NCBI GenBank assembly: GCA_037447655.1
Contig: JBBHKE010002455.1
Location: 1-64,000 of the forward strand
DNA length: 64,000 nt
DNA from: Zygnema cylindricum
Taxonomy: Eukaryota; Streptophyta; Zygnematophyceae; Zygnematales; Zygnemataceae
Reading direction: 5' to 3'
Below the pieces are notes generated by a model that was given only the letters and a program-made list of their open reading frames with translations, had not been told where the DNA came from and did no database searches. Positions 54,685-64,000 of the stretch are shown one piece after another; the first letter of the stretch is position 1, and each line of letters opens with the position of its first letter. A program made the position numbers and the translations under genes.

Positions 54685-55230
54685 TGCAGTTTTTGAGTTG
54701 TATTTCTCGTACATAATTTTTTTTTTCCGTGCGGGCTTGGGAGAAATGCATATGCTCCCGGCATGGTGAAAAACCGAAAACTACAAACTCTACACGGCGC
54801 CCTGGTTATTATCATATGTGAACACCACGCTGTTTATCATATGTGAACAGTTTAATTTTTTTCTTTATTTAAAGTCTGCAGCTTGAGCTTTTGCATGGCT
54901 GAAAGCTAGGGTTTTGTGAAAGTGAAAAATTAGTATCGTCGTTATGGATGGGCATTCTTGTTATAGAGAGCAAAGAGAGGATCCAAATTGCCGTACATAG
55001 AGTGTACGGACAAAATCCGTCGATCTGCACACGTCATCGCTGAAAATTTTTCGATACGCAATCTCCTCTGGATCAATGTCCAGATTCGTCAAATTTAATA
55101 TAAAAATATATTTTTATGACGAGCCTGACCAGCCTAACAAACGGAAAGTTCCAAGAGAAAAAAGGAAAGCGAAGGAATCCATGCAAAACTTGGGTGTTAG
55201 CAAATTCTGCACTATTGCTACAGTAAAGTA

Positions 55231-55446
55231 CACCGTGTATCGCTATTCGTGTTAATAATTGTTCCGCCACTTAAAACTTCTTTCTCCGTACACACTTGTC
55301 CGGTTTTCAATTTGAAACCTCCAATAAAAAGCTGAGAATTTTACCTTTCAATCGCAACCGTCAGTTGCAAAATCCGACATGTGTGTACGGAGAAAAGATG
55401 TTTTAACAGACGAATAAAACATAGACTCTAATAGCGATTCACGTTG
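55231..55446. mobile_element. TA-flanked MITE
   Basis: TA|CACCGTGTATCGCTATTCG to GCGATTCACGTTG|TA. Confidence 0.72.
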
Positions 55447-55647
55447 TAGTGTTGTGTATCGGTAGCTTTTAACCGATATCCGATATGTACCTTTTTTTGA
55501 CCTACCGATAGTCGATATTAAATAGCCCGTACATATTCCGTATTTCCGGCTGAAAGTACAGCATTTTTCAGTACTGTACCAAACGCCGGCGTAGCAATTT
55601 TTTCAAACCCCCCTCGGGAGTTTATCGGTTATCAGTTGTTGACGGAT

Positions 55648-56120
55648 CAGAGGTCGCAAAAGTCAAAATTTTAGATAACCGAAACCGACCGTTTTTTTTT
55701 TCTTTAAAATCTGAGTACCCGACGCCCGACCGGGTTATGTCACGCTCAAAAATTGTTAACCGTTACCCGAAACGCGTTTACTAAAATAAATGTTAACCGA
55801 AACTCGATTTCTCGCGACTACCCGTACCCACCCGTACCCGAATAAGTACAAAATTAATAGTACATTTCCTTTATACCTTCCACGATACCAAGAATACAAA
55901 GTACACTAATGTTGGATAGTATGGACAATACAAACCTTTCATTTTTTTTTCGTTTTTTGCTTACTCGACTGTAACAGATTTTTTTTTTTTTTTTTTCTGT
56001 GAAACAACCACCCGAATCCGCTGAGGCCCCCCAAATTTGACACCCGAATCCGTTTCAGATCCGACGCGGGCGGTTGGTTAACAGTCGGTTACGGTTTCGG
56101 TTAAGTTAAGATTGGATAAT
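55648..56120. mobile_element. hAT-type element H2, right end lost
   Basis: CAGAGGTCGCAAAAGTCAAA at the left is the inverted form of the right end of H1. The interior has GGGTATC/TACCCG blocks in reverse order to H1. The expected second terminus is missing; instead the next element starts at 56132. Confidence 0.6.
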
Positions 56121-56131
56121 AGCCTCCAAAG

Positions 56132-56309
56132 CAGAGGTCACAATAGGGTACCCGAATCTGGCCGTACCCAATTTTTATTTTGTTTGTTTTTTAATCACTA
56201 GGTTGAATCGGGCCAGCCCCCAAATTTGGCACCCAAATCTGTTCTCGATGCGACGCGGCCGACCGGGTACGGATCTGGTACGGATTCGGGTACCCGATTG
56301 TGACCTTTG
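56132..56309. mobile_element. Short hAT-type element of the CAGAGGTC family
   Basis: CAGAGGTCACAATAGGGTAC to TACCCGATTGTGACCTTTG: long inverted ends, 178 bp. Left flank CTCCAAAG, right flank CCTTCAAG. Confidence 0.62.
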
Positions 56310-56318
56310 CCTTCAAGT

Positions 56319-57026
56319 CAGAAGTAGCAATATGGTACCCGAATACATACCCGATCCGTACCCGACCTGCCGCGTCGGATCCGGAACGGATTCGGGTGCC
56401 AAATTTTGGGAGCCGGCCAAATTCGGCTGGGTGATTAAAAAAAAAAAAACAAACAAACTCGGGTACGGCCGGGTAAGCAAAAAACGGAAAAAAATGAAGG
56501 TTTCACAGGTACGTTCCACTACACCGTGAATCGCTTATAGTGTTAATGTTTTTTCCCCACTTAAAACATTTTTTCTCTGTGCACACTTGTCGGATTTTCA
56601 ATCCGACGGTTCTGATCGTAAAGGATCCCACCTTCTAATTGGTATTTGCAATCATAAACTGGACAAGTGTGCACGTAGAAAATATGTTTTAAGTGGCTAA
56701 AGAAACATTAACACTATAAGCGATTCATGGTGTACAATATAGTACCATACTGTAGTGTCCATACTATCCAACATTGTTGTAATTTGTACTCTTGATATTG
56801 TGGAAGGTATAAGGGAGACGTACCACTAATTTTGTACTTATTCGGGTATGGGCGGGTGCGAGTAGTAGCGAGAAATCGAGTTTCGGTTAACTTTTTTTTC
56901 GTAAACGGTTATCGAGTATTGGGTAACAATTTAAGAGCGTGCAATAACCTGGCCGGATTTCGGGTGTTCAGCTTTTGAAAAACATAAAAAATCGGGTCTT
57001 TGAAATATTCACTTTTGCGACCACTG
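56319..57026. mobile_element. hAT-type element H3, hosting a TA-MITE
   Basis: CAGAAGTAGCAATATGG to TTTTGCGACCACTG, flanked by CTTCAAGT (56311-56318) and CTCCAAGT (57027-57034), 7 of 8 matching. Confidence 0.72.
56522..56732. mobile_element. TA-flanked MITE inside H3
   Basis: TA|CACCGTGAATCGCTTATAG to CTATAAGCGATTCATGGTG|TA; near-perfect inverted ends over about 25 bases. Confidence 0.85.
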
Positions 57027-57034
57027 CTCCAAGT

Positions 57035-57750
57035 TTTACCCGATATTTGCGGTATATTGGTTCACATTATATACACATCATACTAACACTCCTTGCCACC
57101 AATGAGAATACCCTATGTGAGCTTATTGTCAATATGCAATACTTGACTGTCGACCGAAAGTGCGCACGTTCCATCAGGACATTAGAATCGTCTTTCAACA
57201 TATTACGTGATTGGGTTAGACAATCTTTTTAAGTTTGAGGACGTGGTAGGCTGTCCACACCTCTCATGTCTTATTTCTATCGCCAATTTATCCGTCTCCC
57301 TCCGCGTGCCTAAGCTTCTGCCCCCATTCGACAAAGCAAGATGGCGAATGATGGTTGTTGACTTCAAAACCTAACCACCGTGACACTCGATGCATATAGA
57401 CGACATTCGCAATTTTGGCCTTCAACGTCCATAGTCTTAAGCTATTTCTTAAGTTTTTAAAGTATGGTGTAGTTTTTAGTGTTGTAGTAATTCTCTATTT
57501 AATTTTGTAGCTTCACTTTATTTTAGTTTTGCTTAACGTTTGGCATGTTTGAAATCCATAGGCATTTTCATCTTTAACCTTTAATGGTAGTCAACAATTT
57601 TACATTTCAATGATGTTCTGAAATAAATTGTTCTTCATTACTTTATTCATGTTTTTACTTTGTGGACATGATCCTTACCGTTTGATCATGTCTTAATCCG
57701 TGCGAATAAATTCTGTTCTCCGCAATACCATGCAAGACATTTATGGGCAG
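57035..57750. other. Gene-free AT-rich stretch
   Basis: No exon-like frame, repeat end or RNA gene recognised between H3 and the next MITE. An 85-codon frame spanning 56975-57232 starts inside H3 and has no motif. Confidence 0.4.
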
Positions 57751-57753
57751 CTA

Positions 57754-58238
57754 CACCGTGAATCACTTTTAGCGTTAAGAAATAATTATTGTAAGAAAAT
57801 TATTGGTGTTATTAACTCTAATTTTGAGTTTTTCGTGCTTCGGCAAAAAATCCTTTTACTCTAATATATTCATAACTCTAACTTGGGTACATTTTTCCCT
57901 TAGTGTAGCCGGTATATCCTGTGTTCACATATCCGACGTTTGAACATGTGAAAACAGGTTACGGTGATTTTTCCTCGTCTTTATGATCGGGTTTCAAATC
58001 TGAGTGCGCTTTTACGTGGCGATGCACTCAATTTCCCGTGTCGACGCCTTTTTTGGACACTTACTCTGTACGTCTGTACGGAATAATGAGCGGTTTTCGT
58101 ACGGACTGACACATTCCGTAACCAGTACCATAATTGACATAAAAAACCAATTAGTGTTATTAATTCCATTTCAGGCTCGAGGGTCAAAATTTAGGGGCGC
58201 CGAACTAGCGTTATTAACGCTAATAGCGATTCAAGGTG
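57754..58238. mobile_element. TA-flanked MITE, longer member
   Basis: TA|CACCGTGAATCACTTTTAGC to GCTAATAGCGATTCAAGGTG|TA, 485 bp. AT-rich interior with TATTAACTCTAATTT repeats. Confidence 0.8.
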
Positions 58239-58746
58239 TAGTGTTGTATCCTCACTCCCATGCAAAATGTATTTTGGCAGCTAGTGCTTTATCCTCACTC
58301 CTATGGAGAACATATTTTGACAGTTGTACCATGCATAACACTCGTCCTGTACACCCTTACCTTTTAACAAATATCATACATTCTCCATGTTTGGACTTAA
58401 AGTTTTTCATGTCAACTTGACAAGGACAACAAAGTCTTTCTCCAGAACACCGTCATGTTTTTACACAGAAACCCTCGTGCGATATAATTACAAGTCGATA
58501 GATGTAAAAAACAGGAGCAAATTTATCTACAGATTATCAAAATTCAAACAAGGCCCGCAAAAATTTCTGAACCCTTTATCCTGAAAGAGATCTCTCAATG
58601 TCAAAGCCCTAAAATCGCTACTTACTTATCGCAGAAAAACTACATTAAAAAACGCCCTGGAAATTGCGACGAAAACGAGGTTCACACGTATGTGTTATAT
58701 ATACAAAGCGAACAACTGCAAAATGAAAACATCTTTCCAAAATTCT

Positions 58747-60968
58747 CTAAGGACCCATTTGTACGCCAAAACCTCCGCCCTTATTTCCACTTATTCCCAC
58801 CCCGGCGGCTCCCGTGACGCCTCCATCTAGAGCATCCAGTTCCGTTTCCGTTCCCCCGGGCACAAACCTGAAGACATATTATATTGCCCATGCATTATTC
58901 AAAAACGAAAATGAGACAACGGAAATAAGAAATCAAACTTCAGACATCAAAAGTTTAAACCATTTGGCGGAGAAAACTGGAGATCTCTCCGGCACTGAAA
59001 ATTCAACATGGCACCTCGTATTAAAAAATGCATTTGGCATAAAATACGAGGCAGACACATTCAGTGCTGACATGGAGCTGACATTTTGCATTGGCTTTTG
59101 GACAACAAATGAGGAACAATTACTACATAAGAAATAAAATTGGACATCAAACATCAAATGATGCATGAACATCACCTGGATGATACCATTGTACATCAAA
59201 CATTCGACATTAGACATGAGAAATTTTGGACATTAGAAATAGACTTTGCACCTGGAGATAAGACAAAGGACTTTGGACATTGGAAAGAACATCAAACATT
59301 GGACACCAGACATGCATTTGACATCGACTGATGAACATCTATCATCAAATTCCTGATACGGAGTGGTGAACACACCTGTTGTGCAAATCTTCTGACATCA
59401 CTGCAGCAATATCATTAGGTGAATCCAAATCAGAATAATTTTCAGTTTTGTCAGCTTCTGCCGGTGGAGCGCTAGAGAGATCCAATCCTAGGCCAGGATG
59501 AGGGGACGGATTAATTCTACCTGTTTGAAACACAAAAAAAAATGTAGAATTTAAAAAGGAATTTTTGAATCAAAAAATTAATCAGCCTTGGAAAACTTTG
59601 AGCTACGCAAAGTTAGATAGCAAAAAAGTCTCTATTAGATCTTACCAGTCACAACCTTGACTGTTGTTGATTCTATTTTAATCAGTTCGTTTTTCTGAAT
59701 ATATTTACCTTCACATTAGATTCCAACGGAAACAACAAAATATTTTTTTTAACCTGTGACAACTTTCACATTCTTATTCCCTTTTCAAAGGGTAGTTATT
59801 ACCGTATGAAGAAAAGCAATTACCTATGAATTTCTACATGTACTAGAAAACTGCATGCATCAAGCTCCTTATTGCCCGAAGCTACACCTTGTATCGTTTT
59901 TTATTATAATGTTTTTTTTGCCGCTAAAAACATCTTTTCTCCATACACTATTGTCGGATTGTGGATTTGACGGTTACGATTGAAAGCCAAGATCCCCAGC
60001 TTCTGATTGGCGGTCTCCATGTAAAAATTGGACGATTGTGTGCGGATAAAAGATGTTTTAAGTGGCGAAAAATTTACTAGCACTAATAGCGATACACAGT
60101 GTACTCCTTGATTCGCTATTAGCGTTGACATTTTTTCCAGGCTTTAAAATCAATTTTCTACAAAACGCAAATTTCTTCAAGCACACTTGTTGGATTACTT
60201 ATCCGAAGATTGTGATGGAAGGTAAGATTCTTACTTTCCGAAAGGTGGGTATAATAGGAGACGTGTGCAACGCGAAAAGTTGATTTAGTGGCAAAAAAAA
60301 CATAAAAGCTAAAAGCTATACATGGTGTAGCTCATGAGAAAATTACAACGTATCGATTACCTGAGGGAGGATGTGAAGGAGGAAGGATGAAGAAGGAAAC
60401 AACATCACTTCCAATTCACAAATGAAATTGCCCATTGACCCTTAACCTTTGGTCACCTATGACTGCGCTGTTTATGGCTGCTCGACAAAAAAAAAAAAAA
60501 TGAAATCATTGCAAAATTAGAGTTAATAATGCTAATTTGAAGTTGGATTACAAGGTGGAATGCTGTGAAATTCTATAATTAGTGATATTATTGAAATTAG
60601 TGATATTGTTACGTTATTTTAGGTAAAAAAATAGCAAAATCAAATCACTATTAGCAGCTCTAATGGATAGAGAGGGAGAGGGAGAGGGAGAAGGAGAGGG
60701 ATAGGGAGAGGGAGAGGGGGAGGGAGAAGGAGAGGGAGGGGGGAGGGAGAGGGTGAGGGAGAGGATGTATCTCACCAGCTTCGGCATCTGTGGGATCTTC
60801 CAGTGCCCTTAACTCCTCCTCTTGGTCCGTTGCATCCATGGCGGATGGCAGTGGCTGGCCAATATCGTCACGAGCTCCAAGACCACCTGCACGCATTAAA
60901 TCGTCTGTACGGATGGGAGCCTCTTCAAAGTAAGCTCCAGTCTTCACTTCTTGCATGGAATCTGCCAT
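58747..60968 (-). CDS. Small acidic protein of unknown function, three exons
   Basis: Exons: 60968-60776 (193 nt), 59520-59376 (145 nt), 58867-58747 (121 nt). Donors GTGAG and GTGTG, acceptors CAAACAG and CTTCAG, and phases 1 then 2 close to an exact 152-residue frame ending in TAG. The protein begins MADSMQEVKTGAYFEEAPIR, is rich in Asp/Glu in the first half (RDDIGQPLPSAMDATDQEEE), Pro/Ser-rich in the middle, and ends in a Gly-rich tail GGGFGVQMGP. No signal peptide, membrane span or known motif is visible, and I do not recognise the family. A broken paralogue lies at 52417-53748 inside the left copy of a segmental duplication. Conservation of exon 3 across both copies supports real coding. 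An upstream ATG at 61001 is in frame, but the bases between repeat CTGTACTGTACTG and look like leader. Confidence 0.62.
59885..60101. mobile_element. TA-flanked MITE in intron 1 of the small acidic gene
   Basis: TA|CACCTTGTATCGTTTT to AGCGATACACAGTG|TA. It abuts the next element, sharing the TA at 60102-60103, and is missing from the left duplication copy. Confidence 0.78.
60104..60327. mobile_element. TA-flanked MITE, right copy of a duplicated pair
   Basis: TA|CTCCTTGATTCGCTATTAGC to CTATACATGGTG|TA; partner of 54134-54342. Confidence 0.75.
60660..60765. repeat. GAGGGA microsatellite at an exon border
   Basis: GGGAGAGGGAGAGGGAGAAG-type repeat lying directly intron-side of the exon 1 donor (GTGAGATAC) of the small acidic gene. 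Confidence 0.8.
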
Positions 60969-61369
60969 ATTTTCCGTACAGTACAGTACAGTAGCTTCCA
61001 AGGTTTTTTTTAGGGTTTTTGATGGTTTTTTTCCTTGTTAGGAAGCAATGTATTGCAGCTTAGCAAGTTCCTTAAGTTTCAATCTTATTTGTTTTGCTTA
61101 TTAATGTTTGGTTTGTGTTGTTTTTTTCGTACATGTACTTTTTCGTACGGACTTGGGGAGACATGCGTGTTTCTCCGGTACGGAGGATACCATAAAACCT
61201 TTGCAGTGGTAGAAACCCTGGTTGTTATCATATGTGAACACCCTGCTGTTTTCTCACATGTGAACAGTTTTTAACGTCCGTAGTCTGAGCTTTCTAGAAG
61301 GTTTGAAATTCGAAATACTTCCGAGTTCATGATTTGGCGAGTGAAAGAAACGTACGCCATTATGGACAT

Positions 61370-61680
61370 TTTCAACACGTGTCGGCACAATAACATGGGA
61401 ATTTTTGAACATGCGTTTGTTTTTGGACACGCGTCAGATTAGATCTCCCAACTGGCAATTTTTCCAGCACATATGTAGCCTTTACTGCACTTGTATATAT
61501 CGAATATCGCAAAATATCTTGTATCGTCAGGCGTAGCTGAAATATCGTACGGACTCAAGTTTACGGCTTTCATTTTCAGCTTCAAGGTGCACGGGCTCTT
61601 ACATGATTTGACCGTTCTTGACCACGGGCTAATCCACGTGTCCTGTCGTGATCGGCTTGGGCTCGACGTGACACGTTTTC
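61370..61680 (+). promoter_or_regulatory. ABRE/G-box-like cluster upstream of RCI2
   Basis: CACGTGTC occurs at 61377-61384 and again at 61635-61642. A GACGTGACACG block follows near 61664 and a GTGACGTGAC near 61786. ACGTGTC is the core of ABA-responsive elements, and bZIP factors of the ABF/HY5 type bind ACGT cores. The position (about 0.2-0.5 kb before the inferred transcription start) and the RCI2 gene type fit a stress-inducible promoter. Activity is inferred. Confidence 0.45.
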
Positions 61681-61928
61681 ATGTGCCCACATCACAAGAC
61701 GCGTGTCTAAAGTTAACCACTTTTGTACCTTTAATTGCAACACGTAGCCAGCATCTATAATTCAAAAGCGAGATTTATGCTTGTGTGACGTGACAAAGTG
61801 ACTTACATATAGCCTCGTTATTTTACAAACTTGTCACATATTCAGTCTCACATTCAAGCAAAACCATCCGACTTTCACTCTTTCTTTGTTCTACTGTTGG
61901 AGATTATCACCTTGTAAACGTTTCTCTT

Positions 61929-62468
61929 GTGAGTTTTAGGTTAAGAGTATCTGATGAACAAGAATTGATTTATGAACAGGAATTGATTCGTGAAGCTTGT
62001 CGTTGCGTCTTGTTTAAGTTTTGCCTCTGAGGAAGGTCTGGCAGTTAGTAGAAATTATGTTGCTGGTTAGGTTTTTGCTACAAAGACAGAAAGAGAGACT
62101 TTTCTGCAGTAAAATATGGCTTGAATAAGGAAGTGCTTGAAGGTTTTTTCTTTGCTGATTCCTGCAATTCTTGTGTGTTATTGGAATCTTTATTGCAAGC
62201 GTAAGACTCAGTTGTGGTCACAAAATTGGGGTCGTGGCTAGCCTGAAGATTTTCTTATCTCTTCTTTTACAATTTTATTCTTTCAGGCCCTTTAATGTTT
62301 TCTGAATCCCGTATGTATTACTATTTATTCTTGAGGTTTGTCTTAAGATTGTAAATAACTGCTTGAACTTGCTGGTTTTTCATTAAGCCATGTTGAAAAA
62401 TGCATCTTTGTTGAAAGCCTGAATTGCTTTTCATACTGATTTTCCAGTGCTCGTTTTGGTGTTTCAGA
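61929..62468 (+). other. Probable intron in the RCI2 5' UTR
   Basis: A donor GTGAGTTTTAGG follows TTTCTCTT at 61929. A pyrimidine-rich acceptor GGTGTTTCAG ends at 62468, 22 bases before the RCI2 ATG. The stretch between is T-rich and carries no plausible coding frame. Leader introns in this position are common in plant stress and housekeeping genes. Inferred from splice signals only. Confidence 0.5.
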
Positions 62469-62490
62469 TATCTACTTATTTTTGTGAAAA

Positions 62491-62883
62491 ATGGCGACAG
62501 AAGGAGCCGTTGATGTGTGCAGTATCTTGCTGGCCATTGTCCTTCCACCACTTGGTGTATTTTTGAAACGCGAATGTCAAATAGAATTCTGGATTTGCAT
62601 TCTGCTCACCATTCTGGGATACATTCCAGGAATCATATATGCCGTTTATGTTATTCTTAAGGTAACATCTGTTTCTATTTACTGTTAAATCCTGTTTTTG
62701 TTTTCTCTTTTACTTTTTTTTTTTTTCTGTTTTCTTTTTGGCCATTCTGTTAAAGTAATGTGTTTTATTTTCTTCCGTTAGTTCATATTCACTGGACACG
62801 GAAATGTTGAAATGATTGCATTTGAAACCTATGCCGAAGCTAATATTTTCCTCATTTGTTTCTGTGTTGTTCAGTACGCTTGA
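62491..62883 (+). CDS. RCI2: RCI2/PMP3-family small hydrophobic membrane protein
   Basis: Exon 1 is 62491-62661. The best second exon is 62875-62883 (TAC GCT TGA), using donor AAG|GTAACA and an acceptor after a strong pyrimidine tract ending TTGTTCAG, giving 59 aa ending VYVILKYA. Seen: two membrane spans, VCSILLAIVLPPLGVFL and FWICILLTILGYIPGIIYAV, with the family signature LPPLGVF and the conserved GYIPGIIYA loop and helix. Known: RCI2/LTI6 proteins (yeast Pmp3) sit in the plasma membrane, limit Na+ entry and membrane hyperpolarisation, and in plants are often induced by cold, salt or ABA. Reading through the donor gives an 8-residue tail (VTSVSIYC), and an acceptor at 62781 would give a longer, atypical tail. 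Both are less likely. CACGTGTC (ABRE-like) elements lie upstream at 61377 and 61635. Confidence 0.9.
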
Positions 62884-64000
62884 AGAAGAGGGTTTGAAGA
62901 AGTTAAAAAGTTCTTTATTGCAGTACTAGCTTGTATGAATAAGCTTTGTACATATTCGCATCTCTTTGCAGCGTCCCCAATATCAAGGAAAGGATTAAAG
63001 ATTCTCAGTATAGATCTCATTGCTTAAGAAAAAAAATGGTAGAAAAAATTGTGGAGAGTTCTTCGAGAATCTGTATAAATTTAAATCTGTAGATTTTTTT
63101 TTTTGGATAAAGTTTAACTTGATTCTTTGGTTCAAATATTCCTCACTTTTTTAGAAGTATCCTTTGTAGCATTTTTGAATGAAGTAATTTGTTGGTAAGA
63201 AAATTTGTGGGCGATGGTTACGAAAGATATTAGATTTCTTATATTGGCAGACCTTTTGTATCATGGCCGTTTCTTAAAATAAATGAAAATCAGCGGAAAG
63301 CTATATGTTTGCGTTATGTTTTTACATGTGAGACAACGCTTTTCTTTTTTGGCTCTTTTATGAAAAAGAAATGAGATGCCTAAAAAACCTTAAAAAACGT
63401 GGTTTGTTTATACCATAACTATTTTTCACTAGAGGGAGTAAATTCATCATTATATGAAGCTAGCAAACTACCTCAGAAATACATATTTGGAAAATGCTTG
63501 AAATTTTGATCTATAAAATTTTACTTCTTTACACCTAAAAGACCTTTTGCAAACTTGTTCTCTGATTTTTTTGCAAAATGTGAAACTAATGAATCATACG
63601 ATGTTTGTATCTCAGTTAATACCCGCAGACGGTATCTAACTCTCATATTAGCTTATTTTACGTAATTCTAAGGTAGATTTACATAATTTTAATGTATAAC
63701 AAGTCAACTATCAGTTTCCATTACATTTGTAGTGTGGCGATGTTAGCAGCAAACGATACACGGGATTAGACTGTCGTTTGATGGGGAAATTGACGTTAAT
63801 TTCCCAAATTTAAACTCCCAAATTCAAACGAGTGGATTATCTTGTGATGGTGAATGTACATCATGTTGTTCAATTTAAATCGAACAGATAGATATATTAT
63901 ACAAGTTCACTTTTGATCAAATTTGAATAGCTTTCAATTTTTGTCCATACAACAAAATTCCCATAAGATTTTCATTCAGGTGGTACAAAGATAGTGTTTA

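Larger units (their letters stand above)
51480..54960. repeat. Segmental duplication, left copy (pair of 58430-61330)
   Basis: The stretch matches 58430-61330 in the same order: AACCCTCGTG(G/C)GATATAAT (about 51531/58459), GCCCTGGAAATTGC (52315/58655), the exon 3 block, the CATTCGACATTAGACAT-type block (about 53340/59200), the exon 2 block, the CTCCTT/CAATG block before the TA-MITE, and the TTATCATATGTGAACACC block (54815/61227). The copies are diverged, with indels, so the event is old. Differences include a MITE only in the left copy (51717-52255) and an extra MITE only in the right copy (59885-60101). Confidence 0.7.
58430..61330. repeat. Segmental duplication, right copy
   Basis: Direct-orientation partner of 51480-54960, about 6.4 kb to the right. 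This copy keeps all three exons of the small acidic gene and lacks the 539-bp MITE present in the left copy, giving an empty site at about 58625. Confidence 0.7.

Noticed and set aside
62782-62883. Alternative second exon for RCI2 (FIFTGHGNVEM...)
   Set aside because: Would add an atypical 30-residue tail; the nine-base exon at 62875 gives the usual family ending and a stronger acceptor.

Overview
The window is nuclear DNA from a green eukaryote, most likely a streptophyte (a plant or charophyte alga). The evidence is spliced GT-AG genes, a homologue of the chloroplast-import motor subunit FtsHi2, a plant-type Golgi alpha-mannosidase I, an RCI2/PMP3 cold-inducible-type membrane peptide, CCCTAAA-type telomere-like DNA and many plant-type transposable elements. 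I cannot name the species.

Layout. 1-1600 holds no gene: AT-rich DNA, microsatellites and a short telomere-like tract. 1.6-2.75 kb is a stack of miniature inverted-repeat elements (MITEs), one nested in another. 3.4-5.35 kb is a dead hAT transposase on the minus strand. 5955-13151 is a small hAT-type MITE split by a complete non-autonomous LTR retrotransposon (6039-12780). Its 5' LTR was in turn hit by a solo LTR, and its gag remnant is interrupted by an F-box/LRR-like gene with one in-frame stop. 13.2-14.2 kb is another hAT-type element with a TA-flanked MITE inside it. 14.7-16.3 kb is a long array of a degenerate 10-base unit. 17086-26021 (minus strand) is FtsHi2 in 11 exons. 27-30.6 kb holds more MITEs and a solo LTR with a perfect target-site duplication. 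32746-41572 (minus strand) is a 14-exon Golgi mannosidase I gene. 42.8-49.2 kb is a non-LTR retrotransposon with a restriction-like endonuclease, partly duplicated in tandem and then hit by a solo LTR. 51.5-55.0 and 58.4-61.3 kb are two copies of one segmental duplication. The right copy keeps a small intact three-exon gene (58747-60968, minus strand) and the left copy is its broken paralogue. RCI2 lies at 62491-62883.

The intact genes are housekeeping genes with no evident shared pathway: plastid protein import (FtsHi2), N-glycan trimming (mannosidase I), a membrane stress peptide (RCI2) and one unknown acidic protein. The exon joins were worked out by hand. All splice phases close, and the totals are 3477, 2001, 459 and 180 nt.

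The most interesting material is the transposon record. Nested insertions can be ordered from empty sites and target-site duplications inside the window itself. LTRs of one family carry tRNA-like A/B-box modules in antisense. A host F-box-like gene sits inside a gag remnant. A duplicated gene pair shows how one copy died. I found no CRISPR array, rRNA or functional tRNA gene.
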